Shown here: positions 35,251-45,547 of the stretch, piece by piece
Layout of the letters: each line of letters opens with the position of its first letter
How positions within the stretch are numbered: position 1 is the first letter of the stretch
Origin: Bolinopsis microptera
Lineage: Eukaryota > Ctenophora > Tentaculata > Lobata > Bolinopsidae
NCBI RefSeq assembly: GCF_026151205.1
Contig: NC_087081.1
Coordinates: forward strand, 12,403,113 to 12,467,112
Reading direction: 5' to 3'
DNA: 64,000 bases
Translations under genes and position numbers: made by a program
The notes under the pieces: model-generated
The model's database searches: none
The model's input: only the letters and a program-made list of their open reading frames with translations
What the model was told of the DNA's origin: nothing

Positions 35251-35735
35251 ATAGGGCCATCGAAAAAGTCGACCCCCCGGACAGTGTAGAAACTGTTTTA
35301 TCACCACTCCAATCCAGCAAGGAGTTTCCATTCCGACGGCTGTATCCTGGAGCTGGAGGCTCGTCCGGAAATGACTTCACGAAGTTCGTTAAAGCTGCTT
35401 TGAATTGCATAGGATCCTCGATGGTGTGCATATGTGTTGGGATTACATTCCATAATCGAGGTCCAGTAACTGCAAATGAGTTGTCATGTAGTGCTTGATT
35501 ACGTTGACTGCTGGACTTAGCTATACTGGGCACAACTGCTTTTTGACCATGTCTGAGAGTCACCGAGAACTGGATACCAATATCATTAGGGCACTTGCAA
35601 TGCAGAACTTTACACATGTTGATGATTAAATATCGTTCTCTTCTTCTTTGCAATGACATCAGATCTAGGGCCTTTAATCTCTGCCAGTAGTTGAGGTGCT
35701 GGGTGCCATCTACTTTCGATGTGAACGTACGATGT
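35245..35735 (-). pseudogene. LINE reverse transcriptase C-terminal fragment
   Basis: The minus-strand frame includes MSLQRRRERYLIINMCKVLH, NDIGIQFSVTLRHGQK, LHDNSFAVTGPRLWNVIPTH and FKAALTNFVKSFPDEPPAPGY. Known: 'Y.RLk.L.l.SLqrRReRY.iiymwKil', 'sfavrGprlWN.lP' and 'FK..LD.FL..iPD.P' mark the C-terminal end of CR1/Rex-type LINE ORF2. The open frame continues to 35027 only because it runs into the foldback end. It stops at the right inverted-repeat arm tip (35735). Confidence 0.8.
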
Positions 35736-35980
35736 AAGTTTGCTCTCTTGACTCGCTAATTCGCTAATTCGCTAGTTCATAATTATATTTAACTTTAAGT
35801 TTAAAGTGGTTTTTTAGGCACCTAAATATAGGACGATTTTGGGGTTTGTATTGCGAGTGTATAATCTTGCAAGTACAATGAGTATTAAAAATAGCAGTAT
35901 ACAAATAGCAATGTTAAATGTTTATGTACAACTATACATTATACAGTATACTACCTGCTCTTTGCTCAATTCATCAGTTC

Positions 35981-35987
35981 CCGGAAG
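35981..35987 (+). promoter_or_regulatory. ETS-like site upstream of gene copy 2
   Basis: CCGGAAG within AGTTCCCGGAAGGAAAAAAG. The same block is at 42644-42650 (copy 3) and, inverted, 57213-57219 (copy 4). Its spacing to the TATA box varies (24, 64 and 42 bp). Function is inferred only from conservation and the match to the ETS consensus. Confidence 0.45.
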
Positions 35988-36010
35988 GAAAAAAGTATCA
36001 CCTATAAACT

Positions 36011-36019
36011 TATAAATAA
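36011..36019 (+). promoter_or_regulatory. TATA box of gene copy 2
   Basis: TATAAATAA lies 82 bp before the ATG in a block (ATGGACCATCGCAGTGAAAC) conserved with copy 1 and nearly so with 3 and 4. Initiation is expected about 30 bp downstream, near 36045. Confidence 0.7.
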
Positions 36020-36100
36020 TGGACCATCGCAGTGAAACATCATTATTTACTAATATTATTTGATATTGATAACGTTTAAGCGCCGGTTCAAACTTACAAG

Positions 36101-36816
36101 ATGAAGGTATTCCTGCTTTTCCTAGTCACCGCCGCTGTTCTGTACTCCGCTACTGCAACTGAAGGTAAGAAAATATGAACGTAAATTTTTTATTCAATTG
36201 GAATTAATGTCGTTGGTAAAATGTAAATTGTGTATCATTATAATGTAGCATATACATTATTTTAAAATAATTTCTTATTTCAGAAGCTGAAAACCCACAC
36301 CACCGACACCACCCACATCCACACCCACATCCACACCCACATCCACACCCACACCGCGGAAACCCACGTGCTGCTGCTAAGAGGGCTGCTGCTAAAAAGG
36401 CTGCTGCTCTTAAAAAGAAACGTGCTGCTGCTAAGAGGGCTGCTGCTAAGAGGGCTGCTGCTAAAAAAGCTGCTGCTCTTAAAAGGAAACGTGCTGCTGC
36501 TAAGAAGGCTGCTGCTAAAAGGGCTGCTGCTAAGAGGGCTGCTGCTCTTAAAAGGAAACGTGCTGCTGCTAAAAGGGCTGCTGCTCTTAAAAGGAAACGT
36601 GCTGCTGCTAAAAGGGCTGCTGCTAAGAGGGCTGCTGCTAAGAGGGCTGCTGCTAAGAGGGCTGCTGCTAAGAGGGCTGCTGCTAAGAGGGCTGCTGCTA
36701 AGAGAGCTGCTGCTAAGAGGGCTGCTGCCGCTAGGGCCCGCCGTCACCACCCACACCCACACCCACACCCACACCCACACCACCACCACGGACACCGAGG
36801 ACACCCCGGACAGTAA
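36101..36816 (+). CDS. Secreted His-rich / Ala-Lys-Arg repeat protein, copy 2
   Basis: Exons 36101-36164 and 36284-36816 with a 119-bp GT..AG intron in phase 1. The joined frame is 198 aa. Residues 1-19 are the signal peptide and cleavage is likely around 19-21. Residues 26-45 read PHHRHH followed by seven His-Pro pairs. Residues 51-177 are the core: about 15 AAAKR/AAAKK units plus five AAALK(R/K)KR units. Residues 178-197 are (His-Pro)n and His clusters, ending GHPGQ. There are no Cys and almost no acidic residues after position 24. The core should be highly positive and helix-prone, the flanks metal- or proton-binding. The 15-bp DNA unit (GCTGCTGCTAAGAGG) explains copy-number change against copy 1. 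Candidate roles, by analogy only: silaffin-like mineral scaffold, antimicrobial peptide precursor, metal binder. A signal peptide argues against histone or protamine. Confidence 0.88.
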
Positions 36817-37278
36817 GAACAGTAAGAACATAACGAAACTACAAAGGACAAGACAACGACTGAGGATAACAACACTCTACCGTTGTACTTTACTCGAGAT
36901 GATGGAACACTTACATTTTCATTTATAAACTTTTTGTGGCATATCTGTATGTTTATACTTATAGTCATTTGAGATTGTAAAATAAGCTGTTCAAACATTA
37001 TGCATTAAATATTTTGTGTCTTACTTGTCATTTTCGCCCTTGAATTTAGCCATAATCCAATTAATAATATCATATGATCACACAGCGTTATTAATTTTGT
37101 TTATGAACCACCGCAAAAGTAATGGTAAACTTTGATCACACGCATTTTTAGATCGGAGCAATAAAAAACATGTTATTGATTGCAGTCGTATTTTGGAAGG
37201 TCTTAATACTTTCAACATCAAAGATTTATCCATAAGCGCACTCAAAACACAAATAGTCATGTTTACCTGGAATAAGAA

Positions 37279-39055
37279 ATGGACACTATGGTGGTGGGTA
37301 ACACCACTATAGGTCTATCCAAATCTGCCAAATTCCTAGGAGTGACCCTCGACAGCAAGCTCAATTTCAATGAACATATCACCAATACCACCAAAAAAGC
37401 TACGGCATCCCTTATGCAATGTAGAAGAGCTGTCGGCCCCACTTGGGGTATGAGCCCCAAAACATGCAAATGGATGTACACCGCTGTCATCAGACCTATT
37501 CTATCATACTGTTGTAGTATATAGATTAGGGCAACCCAAACAGCTACACCAACGCGAGGAAGTTCAAACGAGTTCAGGCATTGGCATTGAGAATGATGTC
37601 TGGTGCCATGACTAGTACTCCCTTCATCGCACTGAACCACCCCACTAACACTCCAGATATCATACTTTTCCTGAGAGGTGAAGCAGCAAAGGGCACTGCC
37701 AGGCTTCAAGCCTATGGTAGCCTAACCCTCGAATCTATCGCCCCCAGAAAAGGTACCATCACAACTCCCACCACTATCAACAAACAATTCATGGTAGACC
37801 TCAACATACCACCCAAAGAAGAGAGAGACCTATCTATACCAACCATGATGCTTGAACGACCCTTCACGGTCACCACACCTGGAGCTGACAACATTGAATA
37901 TAGAGGCTCACTTTAAAACACCATCGACAAAATCCCCAGTGAAACGGTCACCTGCTACACAGACGGGTCACGCACAGACTCAGGTAGCGGGGCTGGTTAT
38001 ATTATCACCACTGACAACAACAACACTACACTAGAGGAAAGATCATTCAAGCTTCCCGATTATTGCACCGTTTATCAAACAGAACTCACTGCCATCATCG
38101 AAGCTTGTAAATATCTATCTACTTATACCAACACGCACATCATCATATGGTCAGACAGTCTCTCCTCTATTCAAGCTATATCCTCACCCTCAACGAGGAG
38201 TAGAACTACTAGAGACTGTTACGACACCCTCAATACACTCGGATCCACTAACACCTTAGAGATTAGATGGATAGCAGCACACATCGGATTGTGGGGTAAT
38301 GAAAAAGCAGATGAGCTGGCCAAAAACGGCACAACCAGTAAATCCACTTTGAAGTGCCCAATTCCACAATCTTACATCAAACGCCTGATCGACGACAAAG
38401 TCACCAAAGCTTAATCAAGAATCATGGATTACTGATGGTCCCAGACACACTAAACTGACACTTGGACACAAAAACATCAACATCATCAAAAATCTCAACA
38501 CTACACTCAGTAACAACAAACAAAATTACAGAACTGCAATGCACCTCATCACGGGTCATTGTGGCATCAACAAACACCTACACACCATTCGCAAACCAGA
38601 CACAAGTGGTTGTCCTAAATGCGGCGACGAATAGGATACTGTCTCACACTTTCTCGGACAGTGCCCGGCTATTGCCCAAACAAGAGGTCAATATTTCCGG
38701 GACTGCTACCTCTCTGTCAATGACATATTTGACAACCAACACATCTCCACCATTGTCAACTTTGCAAACCACACTTAACGCTTAATGGTGCCAGAGGAGT
38801 TGGACCAGACCGGTGTAACATAGCGACTACTCAAACACCGTCTTATTTTGCCTCTCTCTTCCACACTCTACCAACACTTAAGCGTTCATCTATGACACAC
38901 CCCACAACACTTACCATCATCCTTGATTACACATCTTGATTCCACCGGCATCCTCCCACAGGACTGCCATACCCCGGAGGTAGGCAAAGCATCCATATGC
39001 TATCCTCTCGTGGGCCAACCAGGCCCAGCCTCTCTAAAAATTTAAATTAAAAAAA
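37279..39055 (+). pseudogene. LINE (I/Jockey-like) 3' half: RT thumb, RNase H, Cys/His tail, 3' end
   Basis: Open pieces in order. 37279-37500 reads FLGVTLDSKLNFNEH and WGMSPKTCKWMYTAVIRPIL. 37581-37916 is the RT-RNase H connector. 37925-38410 is RNase H with CYTDGSRTDSGSGAGY, YQTELTAIIEACKYL, IIWSDSLSSIQAI and GNEKADELAKNG, so the D-E-D catalytic residues are visible; AHIGLWGNE replaces the usual GHxGxxGNE. 38530-38780 holds the CPKCGDE..HFLGQCP-type tail with a TAG inside. The 3' end (ACGAGAGGATAGCAT..GGCCCAGCCTCTCT) closes with an A-rich tail at 39040-39055. Several stops make it inactive. The same 3' end occurs at 45285-45440 (-). Confidence 0.85.
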
Positions 39056-39400
39056 GGGGGGGGGGGGGGGGCAAAAGTCAGTGTACATACGTTTGCTCTT
39101 ATATAATTATAACCACGGCCGTGATTTATATTTGAGACTTGTTGCTTTGCAGATGACATACCGTACTTTAACTTAAACGAATTCGAGGATTCTGTCGCCA
39201 AAATTTGAAAATTCGAATATTTTAGACCACATCCATTCAATACTAAATCACTTATATTGTTTTTTCCAAACATGCTGGACGCCCCATTTTTCACAATAAT
39301 GTAGATCTTAATTGATGCATCTGATCTGAAAAAACAAATGATGCGAAACGGATTTGAAATAACAAAGTTATCAAGCATTTTGTTTATCTTGATTGGATTA
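39056..39400. other. Arm segment between two converging LINE pieces
   Basis: A run of 16 G (39056-39071), then the inverse of 18995-19300 with an open minus-strand frame of about 100 residues. It is conserved between the arms but not recognised. Confidence 0.3.
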
Positions 39401-39429
39401 TGTTACCCCTGGGGTTAAGTACTTGATCC

Positions 39430-41157
39430 CTGCTTACTCTCCCGCTAGTTTTTGGATTTCATCTGGTTCAGTGTTAGAGTAATCTTCTTCAAAGTCGAAG
39501 TTGGTATTTCCAGTACGAGCATTCAGGTCACCCACTAGCAAGATCTTGCCAAGATCGGGGTTTTGAGCTTTGAAATCAAGGAGGTGCTCTAAAGTTGTCA
39601 TGTAAGGGGATCCATTTCTAGCCTTGCGTTTTGATTTGTACGACGACTGCTCTGGTGAGTCGTAGACATTGATGATGGTGAACCTGTTTTCCATATCATT
39701 TGGATAGAAAGTAATAGCTTGGAGGTCATCAGGTCAGGGCAATTTGTTTTGACTAGCTTTATTTGTTTTGAAATTGAGCGATGTACCCCGATACAAATTC
39801 CACCCGATCGAGAGGCTTTTCTTGTGCTGTTGAAGCACTCATAGTTGGGGAGAAAATAGTCCTATTTGGTTTCTTGTAGGCAAAAACACTGCTTTGTGCC
39901 AGGATGTTGACAAAGTCACTGTATTCCATTTTGGGCCATACAAGATTTTGTAGTTTGCAATGAGGTCTTTTGGGGTGATTTTGTTTTTATTCAAATCTTC
40001 CAGTCCAGCGTGAATATAAATAAGGTCTAATTTTAGATTTCGCGCCTTGGAGATCAGCCCATCTCGACTGAGAATACTGCTGATAGACTTCACTTTATGT
40101 CGATCAATGTACTTGTAGAAAGGTGATGTGAACTTCGAACTCGCAAAGTCTTCGAAAAAGTGATTATGCACTAATAAACATTTTCGTTTGTTATCAGTTG
40201 CGGTGTTTTCTCTTTTCTGCGCTTTTCAATCAGTGTCCCTGTGTCCAACCCTGTCCAGCATTGTTCTCTGTTATGCCTATGGCTCGATCAGTTCTTTCTG
40301 TTTCATTTACAGGAATTTCAGAAGCACAGCCGATTTGAGGGTTGGTTCCATTCGTTGTTCCACGTGGCATTGAGTTCATTTTGATAGTGATATCAAATTT
40401 TTCTGGGTCTGGCATCCAAGTCTCAGTAGATAGAAGTTGATTGACATGGTGGTATGTTCTCGGGCCATAGTTGATGGGGAATTTTAATGAAGCCGCCCGA
40501 CTATGTTAGCTCGGAATAACGAGTATAGGTTTAGGTGGAGAGCAGAGTATGAACTTTTGGTCTGTTACAACCTCGACGTGATCTGACACGTCAATTTTAT
40601 CTGAGTTTATCACAACCCCAAAGGCCAATTCCACTATACTGAATGTTCGAATCCAACTCCCATGGTGGGCTCTTTTACTATACGTGTGTTCACTGTCAAT
40701 TATGGTTCTCTGGACCCTTTTGGTCCTAAGAGCAGCTTGCACAAGTTCTGGGATTTCTGCAATACGCTCTTTCATTTAATTTATTTCATCTTTCATCTAA
40801 GTCAGCTGCAGTAGAGTTCTTTGGTGGACTTTTATTGTTTGCAGCAGAGTGTGCATCTGGCTTCTGAGCTCACTTAACTCTGTACCTGCTTACCTGACAG
40901 AGACAAACGCTCGTTTTCGCGATTTTCACGTGGCCTTGATCTTTTTCTTGAAGGAGCCTGATTTGCTCTTCTTGACAAGAGACATTATTTTGGATCTTCA
41001 ACAAACTCGTTCCCAAGGTTTTTAGTGGTTTCATGAGCTCAGTGCCCGGAAATACTGGAGTATTTTGAGAGCGTGGGGCTTTTCCAGTCTTTGTTTTTTT
41101 TACAGTTAGCTTTATCCTTGGTATTTTTAAAAAATGTCTTCTTACTCTTCTTTTCAA
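39430..41157 (-). pseudogene. LINE 5' half: coiled-coil ORF1-like region and endonuclease (right-arm copy)
   Basis: Minus strand. 41157-40870 is basic (MKRRVRRHFLK) and then has a heptad-like stretch, CQEEQIRLLQEKDQ. 40775-40506 (MKERIAEIPELVQAAL) continues the helical character. 40415-40230 holds MNSMPRGTTNGTNPQIG. 40171-39839 holds SISSILSRDGLISKARN and FACK/RNQIGLFSP in shifted frames. 39694-39434 is the endonuclease core with NVYDSPEQSSYKSK and VGDLNARTG. Known: LINE ORF1 proteins often start with a coiled coil. Assigning 40.5-41.2 kb to ORF1 is inference. Inactive, and it lacks the endonuclease C-terminus. Confidence 0.65.
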
Positions 41158-41287
41158 TATAATAGCAATATTATAGTATAGTACAGTACAGTATAGTGGT
41201 TGTTTTGAACCAAGATTAATTCCGCTTGCGTTCTGTTCACTGGGTGTTACATTTCACCGGCTGTATCTTGAGTTGGGATATATATTC

Positions 41288-41455
41288 CTTGATGTGATAC
41301 AAACTGACTTTCAAAGAACAGTCTCTGTGACAACAGGCATCCTAGTGAAATATAAGAATAAGATATGTTTTTATCGAAAATAGGACAATTAGTACTCTCA
41401 CGTCGTAAAGTCTCACGCCGTAGATCCTCACACCGTAGAGTTTGCCGAAAAATTT
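41288..41455. repeat. Dispersed repeat with CGCCGTAGAG boxes, copy B
   Basis: Direct partner of 16755-16940 with few differences; it ends in three TCTCACGYCGTAGA-type boxes. Confidence 0.8.
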
Positions 41456-41479
41456 GGTCCTTAAAATATTGTTATTTGA

Positions 41480-42502
<1,023 letters not shown>

Positions 42503-42643
42503 ATATTCTTGCAAATACCATGAGTATGTAAAATAGCAGTATAGCAGTATACATTATACAAATAGCAATGTTAAATGTTTATTGTTTATGTATACACTAT
42601 ACAGTGTACATGCTCTTTGGACTTTGCTCAATTCATCGCGGTT

Positions 42644-42722
42644 CCCGGAAGGGAAAAAGTCTTCCTCGGCATCAATTTTCTTGATTCCAAGCACCTACAA
42701 ACTTATAAATAATGGACTATCG
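42644..42722 (+). promoter_or_regulatory. Promoter of gene copy 3: ETS-like site and TATA box
   Basis: CCGGAAG at 42644-42650 in GGTTCCCGGAAGGGAAAAAG, and TATAAATAA at 42714-42722, which is 80 bp before the ATG. The block ATGGACTATCGCAGTGAAAC follows, as in the other copies. The conserved upstream region starts right after the GA tract at 42499. Confidence 0.65.
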
Positions 42723-42793
42723 CAGTGAAACATCATTATTTACTAATATTATTTGATATTGATAACGCTTAACCACCGGTTCAAACTTACAAG

Positions 42794-43570
42794 ATGAAGG
42801 TATTCCTGCTTTTCCTAGTCACCGCCGCTGTTCTGTACTCCGCTACTGCAATTGAAGGTAAGAAAATATGAACGTACATTTTTTATTCAATCGGAATTAA
42901 TTTCGTTGGTACAATGTAAATTTTGTATCATTAATGTAGCATATACATTATTTTAAACTAATTTCTTATTTCAGAAGATATATACAACCCCCACCCCCAA
43001 CCACACCACCCACCCCCACACCCACAGCCAAACCCAGCTGCTGCACGTGCTGCTGCTGCTAAGAAGGCTGCTGCTGCTGCTGCTGTAAAGAAGGCTGCTG
43101 CTGCTGCTGCTGCTAAAAAGGCTGCTGCTGCTGCTGCTGCAAAGAAGGCTGCTGCTGCTGCTGCTGCTAAAAAGGCTGCTGCTGCTGCTGCTGCAAAGAA
43201 GGCTGCTGCTGCTGCTGCTGCAAAGAAGGCTGCTGCTGCTGCTGCTGCTAAAAAGGCTGCTGCTGCGAAGGCTGCTGCTGCTGCGAAGGCTGCTGCCGCT
43301 AAGAAGGCTGCTGATCTTAAAAAGAAAATTGAAGCTGCTGCTAAGGCTGCTGCTGCTAAAAAGGCTGCTGCTGCTAAGGCTGCTGCTGCTAAGGCTGCTG
43401 CTGCTAAGGCTGCTGCTGCTAAGGCTGCTGCTGCTAAGGCTGCTGCTGCTAAGGCTGCTGCTGCTAAGGCTGCTGCTGCTAAAGCTGCTGCTGCTAAGGC
43501 TGCTGCTGCTTCGAGGGCCCGTCAACACCCTCACCCACACCCACACCCACCCCCTCACCACGGACAGTAA
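42794..43570 (+). CDS. Secreted His/Pro-rich / Ala-Lys repeat protein, copy 3 (diverged)
   Basis: Exons 42794-42857 and 42975-43570, intron 117 bp in phase 1. Joined frame 219 aa, open. The signal peptide is the same as the paralogues (T20 is Ile here). Residues ~22-42 read EDIYNPHPQPHHPPPHPQPN, so Pro/Gln-enriched. The core (~43-200) has almost no Arg. It has about seven A7KK units (9 residues, 27 bp), then a break ADLKKKIEAAAK, then about eleven AAAAK units. The C-terminus has (His-Pro)n, PPPHHGQ. The shift from KR/RKR to KK/K with longer Ala runs lowers charge density and removes dibasic KR sites. A frame preserved through wholesale core replacement suggests selection. Its 3' flank was split by the LINE 43777-45079, so the ancestral downstream sequence resumes at 45093. 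Confidence 0.87.
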
Positions 43571-43776
43571 GAACAGTAAGAACATAACGAAACTACAAAG
43601 GACAAGACAACGACTAAGGATAACAACACTCTACCGTTGTACTTTATTCGAGATGAAGGAACACTTACATTTTCATTTGTCAAATTTTTGTGGCATACTG
43701 TATGTTTATATTAATTTAAGATTGTGAAGTAAGCTGTTCAAACATTATACATTGAATTTTGTGTGTTTTACTTGTC

Positions 43777-45079
43777 TCTCTCTCTCTGTTCTGGTCAACG
43801 GTTTCTGGCCTCTTACTAAAAGATGGAGGCCTTCTCACCGTGCCCACAGAATGCAACTCCTGCTAGCTGCACGCCAGGACTCCCAAAGTATATACGAAAT
43901 CATAAAATAATAAATATCAATGCAACAGACCCCTGGAGTCTTGAAGCTGTCACTACCTGTCTCAGAGCAAACCCACTTCCGTTGTAGTACTTCTGCGGGC
44001 AGACAAGGGACTTCCGAGCAAGGTCAAAGCCTGGGAGATATGTCTCTATACAGAGATGGGCCTAGGTTGAGTTCCTAGTATGGGATTTAGCGAAAGTTCC
44101 TGGCAAAGAATCCTAGGAGGTTACCCAAAAGGGTTTTCCCTATCCAGTCTTGTCGACTGTTCCACAAATTTGAAGATATGATTGTAGTTTACTGTTTTTA
44201 AGGTAGAGTTTACCAATTATCCTCATTCTGAACGTCATGATCTGGATGCACTTGCAGAGGAGGTGCTGGGATGTTTCTGCTTCTCCTGAAAAGTGTTCAC
44301 AATCTTGCGTCTCGAAGTTGACGTTGTTTGCCACGTTCTGAAAATAAACTAGTGGGCTGTGACCTATCCTGAAAGCGACCATGTAAGCCATCTGATGTGA
44401 GTTCCAGAAAAATTAAAGTTCCTGCATTTATATTTGTGGAGGAACATCTCAAGTGGAATGTTCCTTTGTCACTGAGTGTGGCCTAATTGGGAGGAAGGGT
44501 TCTGGTCCTATGGGGATGTTGTTGGATTGATCGTCCCTTGCGAATTCGTCCGCTACTTCTTTACCGTATACTCCTTCATGTCCTGGAGTTCTACTCGATG
44601 AGAATACCTAGTGAGTTGAGTTGGTCTGAGATGTTCAGAACAAACCTGGAGTTAAAACTGGTGCTGTTAAGCGCTTTAAATGCAGCCTGGGAATCTGAGA
44701 TCCTAAGTTATCATTAGTCCAGATACTTGCCATGTATAACGCAAATAGCGGGTACAATTTCCTCAATGAACCTGAAGAAGGAATATCTGTCCTGAAATGA
44801 TACCATGTATCGTCGAGCTAAAAAATGAATCAAAAGTTCGAGTAAATCGTTAAACGTTGTATGTCCTATTTGCATCCCCTAAGCATTGCAATGATGTTTA
44901 TTCCTGGTCCGGTTAGCTTTGCGTCACAGAACTAAAGAAGTCCACTATGCTTTAGTGAGCTATGCTGTCCACCAGGGTACTGTAGATCTAAGGGTTCCCC
45001 GTGTAATGGGGCAGGCTGTGAAAAAGCATCTCTGCAGGATGTCCGAGATGAACTGTTTTCGAGTGTTGAGAACTTCCGC
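43777..45079 (-). mobile_element. 5'-truncated LINE insertion with 13-bp target duplication
   Basis: TGTTTTACTTGTC flanks it on both sides (43764-43776 and 45080-45092); joining the flanks restores the gene 3' flank seen after copies 1 and 2 (GTGTCTTACTTGTCATTTTC). On the minus strand: RNase H remnants (about 44860-44500, with ISDSQAAFKALNS and PGHEGVYGKEVADEFA in shifted frames), the Cys/His tail 44391-44140 (IGHSPLVYFQNVANN and DCEHFSGEAETSQHLL), a 3' UTR, and a 3' end of CAGAGAGAGAGAGA. The (GA)n tail is thus part of the element. A 92-aa plus-strand frame at 44919-45197 is incidental. Confidence 0.9.
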
Positions 45080-45284
45080 TGTTTTACTTGTCATTTTCGC
45101 CCTTGAATTTATATCCTTAATCCAAATAATATCATATGATCACACAGCGTTATCAAGTTTGTTTATAAACCACCGCAAAAGTAATGGTAAACTTTGATCA
45201 CACACATTTTTAAATCGTAACAATAAATAACATAATTGATCACAGTTGCATTTTGGAAGGTCTTAATACTTTCAACACAAAAAG

Positions 45285-45440
45285 TCACTTTCTTTTTTCT
45301 TTTTTTTAAAGAGAGGCTGGGCCAAGATAGCCCACGAGAGGATAGCATTCAGATGCTCTGCCTACCTCTGGGGTGTGGCAACCCTGGGGAAGGTTGCCGG
45401 TGAAATCAGAGTGAATGGTGGAGGATGGTGTAAGAAGTGA
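45285..45440 (-). mobile_element. LINE 3'-end fragment with A-rich tail
   Basis: Minus-strand copy of the 3' end of the 37279-39055 LINE. The T-rich tract 45290-45308 is the tail, followed by AGAGAGGCTGGGCC, CCACGAGAGGATAGCAT and CTGCCTACCTCTGGGGTGTG, which match inverted 38940-39045. It is inserted in the old 3' flank of gene copy 3. Confidence 0.75.
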
Positions 45441-45525
45441 TATGAGTCAAAATGATACGCTTTAAATGCCAGCTGGGTTTGGAAAAGTAAAACGAGACGA
45501 GACAGCATATGAAATAATTCTTGAA

Positions 45526-45547
45526 GGGGGGGGGGGGGGGGGGGGGG
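45526..45547. repeat. Poly-G tract (22 G)
   Basis: A mononucleotide run; the neighbouring DNA to about 45660 is GC-richer (GGTGCCCGCGGGCAGCCACG). No gene. Confidence 0.95.

Larger units (their letters stand above)
35732..40484. repeat. Right arm of the large inverted repeat
   Basis: Inverse partner of 18180-22284 (see there). It is longer because it keeps RT, LINE 3' end and 5' endonuclease sequence that the left arm lacks. It contains gene copy 2, transcribed away from the centre; copy 1 in the other arm is likewise transcribed outward. Confidence 0.9.

Noticed and set aside
36101-36816. Histone H1 or protamine-like chromatin protein
   Set aside because: The AAAKR composition is H1-like, but the clear signal peptide, the flanking His-Pro blocks and the intron argue for a secreted protein.
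36368-36928. Leu-rich and His/Thr-rich frame on the sense strand in another phase (also at 21161-21688, 43329-43727 and 56174-56692)
   Set aside because: Out-of-phase reading of the same repeats; it lacks the conserved start and would not join to exon 1.
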